This document shows, piece by piece, positions 14,201-20,161 of a DNA stretch of 64,000 bases. The notes below the pieces were generated by a model. It made no database searches and was not told the origin of the DNA. It worked only from the letters and a program-made list of their open reading frames with translations. The stretch is from Bacteroidota bacterium (GTDB lineage Bacteria; Bacteroidota; Bacteroidia; Chitinophagales; Saprospiraceae): the NCBI GenBank assembly GCA_029572935.1, contig JAKQHM010000052.1, positions 1 to 64,000 of the forward strand. The letters run 5' to 3'. Both the position numbers and the translations under genes were made by a program. Numbering within the stretch: the first letter of the stretch is position 1; each line of letters starts with the position of its first letter.

Positions 14201-14281
14201 GTGAATGCCTCCGGAGTGCTGTACTACCAGCTGGATGCACAGAATCATACAGCCACCAAGCGAATGATCGTCGCCGAGTAA
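2..14281 (+). CDS. Giant multidomain T9SS-secreted protein, 5'-partial
   Basis: The reading frame is open from base 2, so the start and signal peptide lie outside the window; about 4,759 residues are visible. Residue numbers here count from base 2. Residues ~1-1763 are three tandem ~588-residue units. About 1945-2490 are six ~90-100-residue Ig/HYR-like modules, each opening with a Pro-Val/Ile strand and an 'NLTIEC'-like motif. About 2663-2761 resembles a lamin-tail domain (weak). About 2920-3056 is a proprotein-convertase P-domain ('GDWEVTLVSPSGT', 'GTWRLEIEDN'). More HYR-like modules follow. About 4410-4465 is dockerin-like ('AADVNNSNSITAADIAEIR'), ~4533-4660 cohesin-like, and ~4675-4759 a T9SS type A sorting domain ('NEPNPF'). 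The protein is rich in Cys pairs. By family it should be exported through Sec, then T9SS, and held on the surface or released; an adhesin or matrix role is inference. It ends at a terminator, so it is not co-transcribed with nuo. Confidence 0.9.
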   Translation, partial: WDGIAGSVTLPTIYTGATFGINSQGIEYSWYAVPESAGAGPVPTFTDATAPEPGVIIQGAGTFRICLTETIVYDDDCGTISPSNCINEHCEILVVHQTTAVANPSWTAVGPYCVDNACIDLDALITGTTGGVFTGVGVQLDPAHPNYRFCPAVAGPGTHAVTYTVQNGAGCTAVQTHNIVVYPEVLIDCPNTNTDLQCATMALGSNNNTYGPYAGTVLSSRYTLGFYSLNSLLCAGAPQGGFWTYLTGPTASAGAIQGSSLYFTDPGCYTVRYTVSSYPGGAGACTDSEDFTVFVGERPNPSFDLPDAVCWDQVTSITYDINTFRTSPVYTGSVVRNYRSTNTAVANVSAGGVVSIVGNGTASICMEEVITTIDCDGGTETCTAEVCEVIRVVNSNTVVNPAWSALGPLCIDQACQDLDALVTGTPNGVFTGHGVVLAAGGHPNYEFCPSIAGVGTHVVTYTVVSADGCSASFSRNVVVAPARSAALLTPFRSGCIAVNGFNMIEFDLTQTYLAGTTRGGTWTKIAGPASAGPFNETYYGEPGCHQLRYTVPPAFPGATGACGQMSFDLLLTLSEHPVPSFDMTEELCWDGIAGSVVLNPFYNGETYGSGASSRTYNWTASLVSGAGPVPTFNNNAIQNPTLTVQGAGIFEICLTETLISCDDPGYSVNGCSENYCKRITIHQTNVEANPSWTAVGPYCVDQPCIDLDALVTGTPNGVFTGAGVVVAAGGHPNYEFCPGLAGPGVHAVTYTVNNGAGCTAVETHNIVVHPAVTLACADTRDTIQCATRALGSLNNNYGPFNGTTLTSRYTMSTHALNQLLCAAATKGGSWSYVSGPTATAGTVANGVLHYTDPGCYTVRYTVSSYPGGSGACSATQDFTIHVGEMPNPSFDLPDAVCWDQVSTVTYDLSSYLTSPAYTYPVARTYRSTNNTIVTVNAGGLVTIVGNGTASICINERITTTACSGVTSTCDVEYCQVIRVENNTTVVNPAWSPLGPLCIDQACQDLDALVTGTPNGIFTGNGVVLAAGGHPNYEFCPALAGVGTHVVTYTVNSPDGCTASFSRNVVVAPARSAVVFSPFRSGCIAVNGFNMIEFDLTQTYLPGTTRGGTWSKIAGPPSAGPFNETYYGEPGCHQLRYTVPPAFPGATGACGQMSFDLLLTLSEQPVPSFDLAEEVCWDGIAGSVVLNPFYNGETYGSGASSRTYNWTASLISGAGPLPTFNNNTLQNPTLTVQGAGTFEICLTETLISCNDPGYAVNNCSENYCKRIVIHANTIVADPSWTAVGPYCVDQPCVDLDALVTGTTGGVFSGTGVIVAAGGHPNYEFCPGLAGPGTHAVTYTVQNGAGCTAVETHNIVVYPAVTLACVDTRDTIQCATMPLGPNNNTYGPFNGVTLTSRYTLGSHNLTDLLCATATRGGTWSYLSGPAASTGAVVNNTLHFTTPGCYTVRYTVSSFPGGTGACLATQDFTVHVGERPNPSFDLPDAVCWNQLAGSITYDINNFRTSPIYAGTVSRNYRSTNTSVVTVNLSGLITVVGNGTASVCMEELINTNACGVATTCRVEVCEVIRVINSVTINNPEWGPLGPLCIDMACQDLDALIAGTTGGVFTGRGVRVAASGHPNYEFCPALAGIGIHVVTYTVNSPDGCSATFSRNVEVRRGYIPNIGGDRQRGCFDFSASDPFTDFDLSEFYLDSTYRGGTWSLAPGSALGTIRNETLSGLPGCFQLVYTVPPSIPGGTGACGEMRDTAWLRLIEEPQPDFDVQDAVCWEPGATVTITPFLNSGTFGTNATINRSWALNPSSPAGVSINSTTGVVTIGPSAPVTPSTFAVCLTETLTYPACGPLPSATVCSVTKCHQIKIESGTPLISCFTASADSVCVNTPIILTPLQAPFDGIWTSGDTTGGKATLVRNANGTATFTPRTCGSFIVTYTRSTPNGCTNTCSRTIRTDLTPPQIILPGTRVVECDGTSQTTAMANWANTAGFTDNCPGGSIRWQVYDRRSGCSQFTGTYVFEFEAIDFCGNRRVAYDTFRIVDRIAPVITPGANLTINCGIPTTYGQLDGWLNTNGGATATDVCSRVRWTNNFNRNSLVLECNNPLGTPVVFRATDECGNFSEVTHRVFLIDNNNPVWNVRPVNLTIECDGTNDPYSQINAWVSRVGDGVAVDSCSTQIFYSHNYTGLTPGCSRLTGSALVTFTARDFCGNSVTAQATVTVVDRTAPVVVSPAKDTVVDCDGAGNITAFNTWIRNRAGARAQDVCTPRPTGSTGDIGILRWDTLRMRTEDDCGLTRRYTFMFTATDSCGNTSPATIARFIIQDTTAPTFVVLPQNLTVSCDRLGNEAALNSWLNNNGGAVATDVCNNGPLNWRRELIRELDQCSNTARYTYRFTVMDSCRNSTFRDADFVVVDVTPPVITGGYNKLVECDQSGANNDAQILSWLDSLGGLSATDNCSDAINWRHNFSDNRWVRGCGDTRFQDVTFTATDDCGNFATRTLRVGTQDTTVPVFFNCPRPPIVVAAETFHCDAYVNFSPVAAFDNCSTPVINQIDSTGLKSGSRFPVGTTVLVFEAVDGCGNRDTCTMKIIVNDYWDLPTITCPAPATFSASLDSCGRTLTAADGINPSNITDNCPNTVVTFVVTDQNGQVVNSGFNSAAGTFFPVGVDTITYCVFDQPLLKITEVTQQLGTPIAGGTITIGRTNPVPAFISSDLIDGDYLEIGNYGGGVIDLTCLSIEIVGPAGSICDYTIPPMFPLKPRNFLAPGQVAVFHVGSGTDVPASRFWHMNCTQAGINDQRAYILRLNDRVIDVVATNGFNPVGRGTLAVVKAEDWAGATDPHFCRGSYYRTNHIDNNRSSDFELAESCNAATIGSWNPGNKFSSANLDTASVQSIVHPAVCCKVPITITDNQAPICGRYDTLSSGIPTNLNVAFAQGVCFSSTVTIPNNCKVGDIRILNMTGSSSQNLGDWEVTLVSPSGTRVKLWENVCNAATSFNLNFGSSDNKGLNYGSVNGAPCTPNFGNGGFYQPQESFLKFFNEQGQGTWRLEIEDNSCNTTAITNVLTNWRLQVLCKAPAVLRDTTITADFRQCNKKFLWYHPLINDNCTGGTVEMTYVTTCTTARTGVVTTVLGPITRVVTAGACDSLVLPIGTTKISYQITDRSGNTGMCMFNVNVRDINGPIIPVYKDVTVSADAGECGKFFYFVPDANDSCGLDTVWANPPSGTFFKVGTNRICIYAIDKSGNRDSSCFNLVVNPYIPNSSELACNDKINLSLDASCRAELTADMILEGGKHWCYDQYEIIVTDDRGVRRSNIFTYADVGKCFRVTIRDPRSGNSCWGEVCIEDKQKPVLECPRDTVVNCISTLDPSILGTARVITCEPSATINYWDEYTELGECAFPYVARIVRYWTVEDENGNRDTCEQRIDVERFDLADIRWPRNYDDLDLPHLECDKKINDKDISAHFQAYPYCVDGYLLDSAIWSATGGFYPSPAGDLAGRRLPKSLGWNCLEVGPYQGHPNPYPVYYDAHPGWTPQSPFCWGPDEIVKWIGTGVPTVDGIDLYTRGRCAVSIRYEDEVYEICDDSYEILRYWKIRNMCLPVVAGQNPIEYIQVIKVLDKKGPEIVYPDTIAISTTNNSCTAIWDLAEPWMKDNCSDDLSYSVRMWAGRSIRYANGRWAVINIPIGLHKAEITAQDACGNKTVKTIMVNVFDGITPTPVCRTFTTVNITGNQSPGENYARVAAEAFDEGSHDNCANHLFFKVIRMAELLGTNNGSNSNNTVACGGRNGDDNSSLAGNQVYFDDYTDFCCADAGQRVMVVLRVFDVDPGPGPVAPARMTNRTSPLFGRFNDCMVEVEVQNKNVPTVVAPPNIVVSCWFWFDIANLTDPNDATFGRVVTDLSDRKKVVTQDIVCRKYCERNDITGYPGFVQTNTVPKPAPNQACDYYFQYFDTAHWDRKYELTWGFDGYALNSCNVSPTITVNDLRECGQGIIQRIISAQGPNNINVTAIQTIYVVDCDPFYVDSTTCNDPRFSDVMWPNGVCTQTPVTINGCGSDISPDNPQLGRPQIVNNADDNCALISIEHVDEVFTIEPDACMKIIRKWIVIDWCQYDPFIDPNKGRWERIQIIKVRDQDKPVVSCNVGPCEPASINSSLGICVGHISLTAIADDNCSPLDWLLWEYKIDAFNDGVGVHGGYDFRVGSLTRRAFAAGDTVEYSHNPFADNAKNPFDASGTYPLGIHKISWFVEDGCGNVGVCETLFEIKDCKAPTPYCYTGVITVPMPSSGCVDVWAKDLDLGSFDNCTAKDKLLFYFDGDKTKQSITVCCDDFVAAGVNDELRLDVEMWVEDEEGNRDYCKTVVIVQDNQGICPDNANGKARITGLISDEKGEALNPVEVSLYRNGNMLLQRSGNPFLFGDLTMNVEYELVPDRNDDPLNGVSTQDIVKIQKHILGLEAIGSPYKLLAADVNNSNSITAADIAEIRKLVLGITSEFAKSRSWSFVPGDHVFSDPTAPWQAPRRKTVMLDNSKSVNFMGFKMGDVTGNAIAGLNGTSQVRTSGALHFEMDEMNLVAGENYRIAIRSSDFEMISGYQYTLRFDQQALAYTGFEAGALGLNESNFGLMKLDQGVITTSWNSNKAESFGKDEVLFTLNFTALKAGKLSQMFAITSDITRAEAYHVSEAVRDVRIGVRTQDGVVESSLFELYQNEPNPFTKQTVVAFRLPEAGQVKLTIYDAAGKVVRVYEFDGIKGLNQITIHRSEVNASGVLYYQLDAQNHTATKRMIVAE

Positions 14282-14321
14282 ACCGACTGAATTACAAAGC
14301 CTTAGGGCTTTAAGATAGTAA

Positions 14322-14359
14322 GAGCCGCCTCTCTGCAACGGGGGGCGGCTTCTTTTTTT
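14322..14359 (+). terminator. Intrinsic terminator of the giant gene
   Basis: AGCCGCC (14323-14329) pairs with GGCGGCT (14344-14350) across a 14-nt loop, followed by a T-rich run to 14359. It lies 40 nt after the stop codon. A smaller perfect hairpin (AAAGCC-TTAG-GGCTTT, 14296-14311) sits between them. The pair separates the giant gene from nuoA. Confidence 0.85.
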
Positions 14360-14409
14360 GCCCATTTTTAAGGTTCAGACTTAGATCGGGATATATTGGT
14401 ACATTCAAG

Positions 14410-14417
14410 TATATTTG
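14410..14417 (+). promoter_or_regulatory. -7 box of the nuo operon promoter
   Basis: TATATTTG matches the Bacteroidota primary-sigma -7 consensus TAnnTTTG and lies 24 nt before the nuoA ATG, after the terminator. No clear -33 TTTG was found at the usual distance. Confidence 0.6.
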
Positions 14418-14441
14418 CCCGACCGAATCTAAACGGCAGTT

Positions 14442-14825
14442 ATGAATCACGTACCTTTCGATTATTTCCCGGTTGTCATCCAGTTTTTGGTGGCAGTCGG
14501 ATTTGTTGTTCTGACCTTATCGGTGACCCATTTACTGGGTCCCAAAGCAAAAGGAATCCGGCACGACAACAGTTTTGAGTGTGGCCTGGACAGCGTGGGA
14601 AACGCCCGGAATCCGTTCTCCGTCAAGTATTTTATGACGGCCATCCTGTTTGTTCTTTTTGACGTGGAAATCATTTTTCTTTATCCCTGGGCCGTAAACT
14701 TTAAAAAGCTTGGGTGGTTTGGATTTATTGAGATCCTGATCTTTTTAACCCTTCTGATGGCAGGATTTTACTACGTGATCAGAAAGGGGGTACTTAGCTG
14801 GGAAACAGCAGAAGAAAAAGACTGA
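14442..14825 (+). CDS. nuoA: NADH-quinone oxidoreductase subunit A
   Basis: First gene of a 14-subunit complex I operon. The 127-residue product has three hydrophobic helices and the family's central loop, with 'GPKAKGIRHDNSFECGLD' followed by 'ARNPFSVKYFMTAILFVLFD', both typical of NuoA/ND3. It belongs to the membrane arm at the quinone-site junction. The ATG at 14442 lies just downstream of a -7 box; the longer frame-shifted reading starting at 14396 is a shadow. Confidence 0.96.
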   Translation: MNHVPFDYFPVVIQFLVAVGFVVLTLSVTHLLGPKAKGIRHDNSFECGLDSVGNARNPFSVKYFMTAILFVLFDVEIIFLYPWAVNFKKLGWFGFIEILIFLTLLMAGFYYVIRKGVLSWETAEEKD

Positions 14826-14855
14826 TCTCACTGATCCAATAAAAAAAATTGAAAC

Positions 14856-15401
14856 ATGAGCAGTAATATCAAAATGACCGAAGCACCTCCTGGATTGGAA
14901 GGTCAGGGTTTTTTTGCCACTACGCTGGACAGTGTAGTGGGACTAGCCAGGAAAAATAGCATCTGGCCACTCCCTTTCGCCACCTCCTGCTGCGGGATCG
15001 AGTTTATGGCTACCATGGCCTCGCACTACGATCTGGCCCGCTTTGGTTCTGAAAGGCTGAGCTTTACTCCCAGACAGGCTGACCTGCTGATGGTGATGGG
15101 TACCATCGCTAAAAAGATGGGACCGGTATTGCGCCAGGTTTACGAACAAATGGCAGAACCCAAATGGGTTATTGCCGTGGGGGCCTGTGCATCCAGCGGA
15201 GGAATATTCGATACCTATAGCGTTTTGCAGGGTATCGACCGCATCATTCCTGTCGATGTCTATGTGCCGGGTTGCCCCCCAAGACCGGAACAGATCATTG
15301 ACGGAGTGCTCCGGATCCAGGATCTGGTGGCCAAGGAAAGTGTGCGGAGAAGGCATTCCGAAGAGTACAAGAAATTATTGCAAGAATATCATGTAAAATA
15401 A
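14856..15401 (+). CDS. nuoB: NADH-quinone oxidoreductase subunit B
   Basis: 181 residues. This subunit carries the terminal [4Fe-4S] cluster N2 that passes electrons to quinone. The expected ligands are visible: the adjacent Cys45-Cys46 in 'ATSCCGIEF', Cys111 in 'VGACASSGG' and Cys140 in 'YVPGCPPRPE'. It lies 30 nt after nuoA. Its TAA shares its last base with the nuoC ATG (TAATG), so translation of the two is probably coupled. Confidence 0.97.
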   Translation: MSSNIKMTEAPPGLEGQGFFATTLDSVVGLARKNSIWPLPFATSCCGIEFMATMASHYDLARFGSERLSFTPRQADLLMVMGTIAKKMGPVLRQVYEQMAEPKWVIAVGACASSGGIFDTYSVLQGIDRIIPVDVYVPGCPPRPEQIIDGVLRIQDLVAKESVRRRHSEEYKKLLQEYHVK

Positions 15402-15907
15402 TGGACCCACTGAGCCATGATCAGATAGAATCACACATCAGAACCCAATTGGGCGATGTGTTTACCATCATTCCCGACTCATACGGGGTTTTTACGATGG
15501 AAGTACCCTTGCAGCAGCTCTACAGAGTGGTGCAGTTCCTTTTCAAAGATGAAGCCCTTGGCTTCAACTTCCTGACAGACCTTTGCGGGGTTCATTATCC
15601 CGATGATCAAGGAAGAGAGCTCTGTGTGGTCTACCATCTGCAAAATATGAAGCGCCAAACGAGGATGCGCATTAAGACCTTTGTGTCTTCAGAGAAACCG
15701 GAAGTGCCCAGCCTGACCGGTATCTACGCTTCGGCAAACTGGATGGAGCGAGAGACTTACGATTTTTACGGGATCAGATTCCTCGGTCATCCGGATCTCA
15801 GGAGGATCCTGAACATGGATGAAATGGTGGAATTTCCCATGCGCAAGGAGTTTCCATTGGAAGATCCGCTGCGCGAAGACAAAGAGGATTTTCATTTTGG
15901 ACGATAG
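15401..15907 (+). CDS. nuoC: NADH-quinone oxidoreductase subunit C
   Basis: 168 residues, the 30-kDa-type subunit of the peripheral arm. The family signature region is present near the C-terminus ('ANWMERETYDFYGIRFLGHPDLRRI'-type stretch around residues 109-133, with the conserved E-R-E-x-x-D-x-x-G pattern). NuoC and NuoD are separate genes here, unlike the NuoCD fusion of E. coli. It overlaps nuoB by one base and precedes nuoD by 20 nt. Confidence 0.96.
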   Translation: MDPLSHDQIESHIRTQLGDVFTIIPDSYGVFTMEVPLQQLYRVVQFLFKDEALGFNFLTDLCGVHYPDDQGRELCVVYHLQNMKRQTRMRIKTFVSSEKPEVPSLTGIYASANWMERETYDFYGIRFLGHPDLRRILNMDEMVEFPMRKEFPLEDPLREDKEDFHFGR

Positions 15908-15927
15908 AACAGCAAGAGATTAGTGCG

Positions 15928-17154
15928 ATGAAAACAAATTTGGAATACAGGGCGGAGTTTTTGAATCCCGATATGCCGGAGATTCCTTATACAACGCTGA
16001 ATTTAGGCCCCACCCACCCGGCCACGCACGGGATCTTCCAAAACGTCCTGAAAATGGACGGGGAAAGAATAGTCAGCGGAGAACAGACTATTGGTTATAT
16101 CCATCGTGCCTTTGAAAAGATCGCAGAGCGAAGACCCTTCTATCAGATCACTCCTCTGACAGATCGCCTGAACTACTGTTCCGCACCTATCAACAATACA
16201 GGTTGGTATTTGACCGTGGAAAAACTACTGGGCGTAAAAGTTCCAAAGCGGGTGGATTACATGCGGGTCATGGTCATGGAGCTTGCGAGAGTAGCCGATC
16301 ACCTGATCTGCAACAGTATTTTGGGAGTGGATACAGGAGCACTGACCGGCTTTACCTACGTCTATCAATACCGCGAAAAAATATACGAGATCTACGAAGA
16401 GATCTGTGGTGCCCGCTTGACCACCAACATGGGAAGAATAGGCGGTTTTGAACGGGACTTTAGTCCCAAGGTTTTTGAACTCACCCGCAAGTTTTTAAAG
16501 GAGTTTCCTGTGGTCTGGAGGGAGTTTGAGTCCCTGCTTTCCAGAAACAGGATCTTTATGGATCGGACCATCGATACTGGGGCGATATCAGTAGAAAGAG
16601 CGCTCAACTATGGGTTAACCGGACCTAACCTTAGAGCTTGCGGAATCGATTATGACATCCGTACGGCAGAGCCCTATTGTTCCTATGAGGATTTTATTTT
16701 TGACGTACCGGTGGGTACTACCGGTGATACCTACGACCGGTTTGTGGTGCGCAATGAAGAGATCTGGCAGAGTCTGAGTCTGATCGAACAGGCCCTCAAC
16801 AAAATTGAAGCAGAGCCCGCAGGTGTTTTCCATGCCGATTCAGACCATTACTATCTGCCTCCCAAGCAGGAAGTCTACAAAAATATGGAAGCTCTGATCT
16901 ACCACTTCAAGATCATCATGGGTGAGATTGAAGCCCCGGCAGGAGAAGTATATCATGCTGTGGAAGGCGCCAATGGCGAACTCGGTTTTTACCTCATCAG
17001 CGACGGTGGAAGGACTCCTTACCGCTTGCATTTCAGAAGACCTTGCTTTATTTATTATCAGGCTTTTCCTGAAATGGTAAGAGGTCAGATGCTTTCTGAT
17101 GCCATCGTGGTCATGAGCAGCCTGAACGTAATCGCCGGAGAACTGGATGCCTGA
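15928..17154 (+). CDS. nuoD: NADH-quinone oxidoreductase subunit D
   Basis: 408 residues, the 49-kDa-type subunit that forms the quinone pocket with NuoB. '[11 protein letters not shown]' near residue 25 is the conserved His-bearing N-terminal motif. '[12 protein letters not shown]' and the C-terminal '[15 protein letters not shown]' (homologous to the ending of the NiFe-hydrogenase large subunit) are also typical. The length matches the family. A 127-nt gap follows, with no gene or clear terminator. Confidence 0.97.
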   Translation: MKTNLEYRAEFLNPDMPEIPYTTLNLGPTHPATHGIFQNVLKMDGERIVSGEQTIGYIHRAFEKIAERRPFYQITPLTDRLNYCSAPINNTGWYLTVEKLLGVKVPKRVDYMRVMVMELARVADHLICNSILGVDTGALTGFTYVYQYREKIYEIYEEICGARLTTNMGRIGGFERDFSPKVFELTRKFLKEFPVVWREFESLLSRNRIFMDRTIDTGAISVERALNYGLTGPNLRACGIDYDIRTAEPYCSYEDFIFDVPVGTTGDTYDRFVVRNEEIWQSLSLIEQALNKIEAEPAGVFHADSDHYYLPPKQEVYKNMEALIYHFKIIMGEIEAPAGEVYHAVEGANGELGFYLISDGGRTPYRLHFRRPCFIYYQAFPEMVRGQMLSDAIVVMSSLNVIAGELDA

Positions 17155-17281
17155 TTTTAAAAATATGGAAAAAGAATAAAGCAAGAACCAAAACAAATGA
17201 AAACCCGGCAAAACAATCTCTGTAAATGGCACGAGGAAGTCATTCTGGGATGCCACATTATGAATACATAACCACACAGTC

Positions 17282-17770
17282 ATGTTCTTTTCAGAAAGCA
17301 GGATAAAAGAGATCGAGGAGATCAAGAAAAGATACCCCGAAGGCAGACACAAATCAGCTTTACTTCCGGTATTGCACCTGGCTCAGGCAGATCACAGCTG
17401 GTTGTCTGTAGATCTGATGGACGAAGTGGCCCGGCTTTTAAAGCTTGAGCCCATTGAAGTATACGAGGTAGCCAGTTTCTACACCATGTTTCATCTGAAA
17501 CCGGTAGGCAAATACGTCATTGAAGTTTGCCGTACAGGTCCCTGCTGCAATGTAGGAGCTGAAGAATTGATTCATCATATGGAAGACAAACTCGGAATCC
17601 GGATAGGAGAAACTACTTCTGACGGTCTGTTTACCCTCAAGACGGTAGAATGTCTGGCAGCTTGTGGCACCGGACCCGTGCTTCAGATCGGACCTGAATA
17701 CCACTATCACGAAAACCTTACTCCGGAAAAGTTTGATCAATTGATTTCTGAACTAAGAGCAAAGGCTTAA
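17282..17770 (+). CDS. nuoE: NADH-quinone oxidoreductase subunit E
   Basis: 162 residues, the 24-kDa-type subunit of the NADH-oxidising module. The thioredoxin-fold [2Fe-2S] cluster ligands are visible as Cys83 and Cys88 in 'VCRTGPCCNVG' and Cys124 and Cys128 in 'VECLAACGTGP'. It works with NuoF, which starts one base after its stop. Confidence 0.96.
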   Translation: MFFSESRIKEIEEIKKRYPEGRHKSALLPVLHLAQADHSWLSVDLMDEVARLLKLEPIEVYEVASFYTMFHLKPVGKYVIEVCRTGPCCNVGAEELIHHMEDKLGIRIGETTSDGLFTLKTVECLAACGTGPVLQIGPEYHYHENLTPEKFDQLISELRAKA

Positions 17771-17771
17771 A

Positions 17772-19109
17772 ATGGGAAAGAAAATATTACTGGAACACGT
17801 CGATGTACCGGGCATCCAGACCCTGGAGGTCTACCGGAAAATGGGAGGCTATCAGGCAGTTGAAAAAGCACTGAAAAGCATGAATCCCGATGAGGTCGTG
17901 GAAGAGGTTAAAAAATCCGGTCTCAGAGGAAGGGGAGGAGCAGGATTCCCGACCGGGATGAAATGGTCCTTTCTGGACAAGAAATCAGACAAACCCAGAT
18001 ACCTCGTTTGCAATGCGGATGAATCGGAACCCGGTACTTTCAAAGACCGGTATCTGATGCAGCGCATTCCCCATATGCTGATAGAAGGAATGATCTGTTC
18101 TTCTTTTGCATTGGGTGCCAGAACCTCCTATATCTACGTTCGCGGAGAAATGATGTACGTCATCCGCATACTGGAAAAAGCCATCGCGGAAGCATATGCA
18201 GCCGGATTATTGGGAAAGAACATACTGGGATCAGATTATTCCCTTGACCTCTATGTACAACCCGGTGGGGGTGCCTACATATGTGGTGAGGAAACTGCAT
18301 TGCTTGAATCCCTGGAAGGCAAAAGAGGTAATCCTCGCAACAAGCCTCCTTTTCCGGCAGTATGGGGATTGTATGGTTGTCCCACGGTCGTCAACAACGT
18401 CGAGACCATTGCGGATGTACCCTGGATCATCAACCACGGTGGCGATGCATACGCAGCCATAGGTATTGGAAAAAGCACCGGTACCAAACTGATCTCTGCC
18501 TGCGGAAACATAAAGAAACCCGGAGTATATGAAATAGAACTGGGCGTACCAGTAGAGGAATTTATTTACAGCGATGAGTATTGTGGCGGAATCACAGAAG
18601 GACGCAAACTCAAGGCGGTCGTTGCTGGAGGATCCTCCGTGCCGATTTTGCCGGCAGACCTGATCCTGACCACGGCAAATAACGAAAAAAGATTGATGAC
18701 CTATGAATCGCTCAGCGATGGGGGGTTCGTTTCCGGTACCATGCTGGGATCCGGTGGTTTCATTGTATTTGATGACCGTCAGTGTATCGTGCGCAACCTT
18801 TGGAATTTCTCCCGCTTCTACCACCATGAGTCCTGTGGACAATGCAGTCCCTGCCGGGAGGGCACGGGCTGGATGGAAAAAGTACTGCACCGCATCGAAC
18901 ACGGTCATGGAAAAATGTCAGACATCGACCTGCTGGTAGATGTAGCCAAAAAAATCGAAGGAAAAACCATATGTCCGTTGGGTGAAGCCGCAGCCTGGCC
19001 CGTCGCCAGTGCAATCAGGCATTTCAGAGCTGAGTTCGAAGAACACGTCCGGAATCCGGATTCCTGTCTTAAAAAACATTTACACAGGGAAGCTGCCCTG
19101 GCCCATTGA
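17772..19109 (+). CDS. nuoF: NADH-quinone oxidoreductase subunit F
   Basis: 445 residues, the 51-kDa-type subunit that binds NADH, FMN and cluster N3. The Gly-rich nucleotide-binding segment 'GLRGRGGAGFPTGMKW' lies near residue 50. The FMN region 'NADESEPGTFKDR' follows, and the [4Fe-4S] motif 'ESCGQCSPCREGTGW' with a later 'TICPLGEAAAWP' Cys is near the C-terminus. It lies directly after nuoE and 83 nt before nuoG. Confidence 0.97.
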   Translation: MGKKILLEHVDVPGIQTLEVYRKMGGYQAVEKALKSMNPDEVVEEVKKSGLRGRGGAGFPTGMKWSFLDKKSDKPRYLVCNADESEPGTFKDRYLMQRIPHMLIEGMICSSFALGARTSYIYVRGEMMYVIRILEKAIAEAYAAGLLGKNILGSDYSLDLYVQPGGGAYICGEETALLESLEGKRGNPRNKPPFPAVWGLYGCPTVVNNVETIADVPWIINHGGDAYAAIGIGKSTGTKLISACGNIKKPGVYEIELGVPVEEFIYSDEYCGGITEGRKLKAVVAGGSSVPILPADLILTTANNEKRLMTYESLSDGGFVSGTMLGSGGFIVFDDRQCIVRNLWNFSRFYHHESCGQCSPCREGTGWMEKVLHRIEHGHGKMSDIDLLVDVAKKIEGKTICPLGEAAAWPVASAIRHFRAEFEEHVRNPDSCLKKHLHREAALAH

Positions 19110-19192
19110 ATCAAGTATTCTCAACTGTAAAAATCCTGACCAAACTGAGATCCCGTAAACGAAAATAAATTCATCCTGAATAAAAGCGGAAC

Positions 19193-20161
19193 ATGAGCGA
19201 TAAACTGAAAGTCACCATAGATGGTACCACGATAGAGGTGGACAAAGGCACCACGATCCTGCAGGCGGCCCGCATGATTGGCAAGAATTATCCTCCCGCC
19301 ATGTGCTACTATACTCCTCTTAAAAATACAGGTGGAAAATGCCGCGTATGCCTGGTGAAAGTAGCGCAGGCATCGGAAGCCAATCCCAGACCCATGCCCA
19401 AACTGGTAGCCAGCTGCCTGACTCAGGTAGAGCAGGGTATGGTTGTGGAAAACGAAACCTCTCCAGAGGTTTTAGAAGCACGCAATGGGGTTGTAGAATT
19501 TCTTCTGATCAACCATCCGCTCGATTGCCCTGTCTGCGACCAGGCAGGTGAATGCGATCTTCAGAATCTTTCTTTTGATCATGGCAAGGGTATCACCCGG
19601 TACGAAGAAGGCAGACGGGAATTCGAAAAAATAGACATTGGATCAAAGGTCCAGTTGCATATGACGCGCTGCATCCTGTGTTATCGCTGCGTTTATCTGG
19701 CTGACCAGCTTACCGAAAAAAGGGTGCATGGAGTGATCAACAGGGGAGATGTATCCGAAATCAGCACCTACATTCAAAATGCCATTGAGAATGATTTTTC
19801 CGGCAACATCATCGACGTATGTCCCGTAGGAGCGCTCACCGATAAAACCTACAGGTTTAAACAAAGGGTATGGTTTTCCAAGCCATTTGATGCGCATCGC
19901 AATTGCAGCAAATGTTCTGGTAAAACTGTACTTTGGATGAAAGGCGACGACATCATTCGAGTGACTTCACGCAAGGATAAGTTTGGCGAGGTGATCGATT
20001 TCATTTGCAACGAATGTCGTTATGACCATAAGAATCCTGCCGATTGGGTCATCGAGGGGCCCCGCCATATAGAGGACACCTCCGTGATTTCTGCCAATAA
20101 ATACGAACTGCCCGTGGTTTCACCTGCAGTAAATGTGGACGCTAAATTTGTTTCAGAATGA
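19193..20161 (+). CDS. nuoG: Short NADH-quinone oxidoreductase subunit G
   Basis: 322 residues against about 900 for the E. coli protein. An N-terminal [2Fe-2S] ferredoxin domain (Cys38, 50, 53, 75) is followed by the His-Cys3 cluster site (His108, Cys112, 115, 121) and a [4Fe-4S] site (Cys160, 163, 166, 210). A further Cys pair set (Cys235/238 and 269/272) follows. The large molybdopterin-oxidoreductase-like domain is absent. Short NuoG proteins of this size are normal in Bacteroidota, and the clean start and the ATGA overlap with nuoH argue against a truncation artefact. Confidence 0.93.
   Translation: MSDKLKVTIDGTTIEVDKGTTILQAARMIGKNYPPAMCYYTPLKNTGGKCRVCLVKVAQASEANPRPMPKLVASCLTQVEQGMVVENETSPEVLEARNGVVEFLLINHPLDCPVCDQAGECDLQNLSFDHGKGITRYEEGRREFEKIDIGSKVQLHMTRCILCYRCVYLADQLTEKRVHGVINRGDVSEISTYIQNAIENDFSGNIIDVCPVGALTDKTYRFKQRVWFSKPFDAHRNCSKCSGKTVLWMKGDDIIRVTSRKDKFGEVIDFICNECRYDHKNPADWVIEGPRHIEDTSVISANKYELPVVSPAVNVDAKFVSE

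Noticed and set aside
19193-20161. Short NuoG as a broken gene
   Set aside because: All cluster ligands of the N-terminal part are present, the end overlaps nuoH neatly, and NuoG of this length is usual in Bacteroidota.
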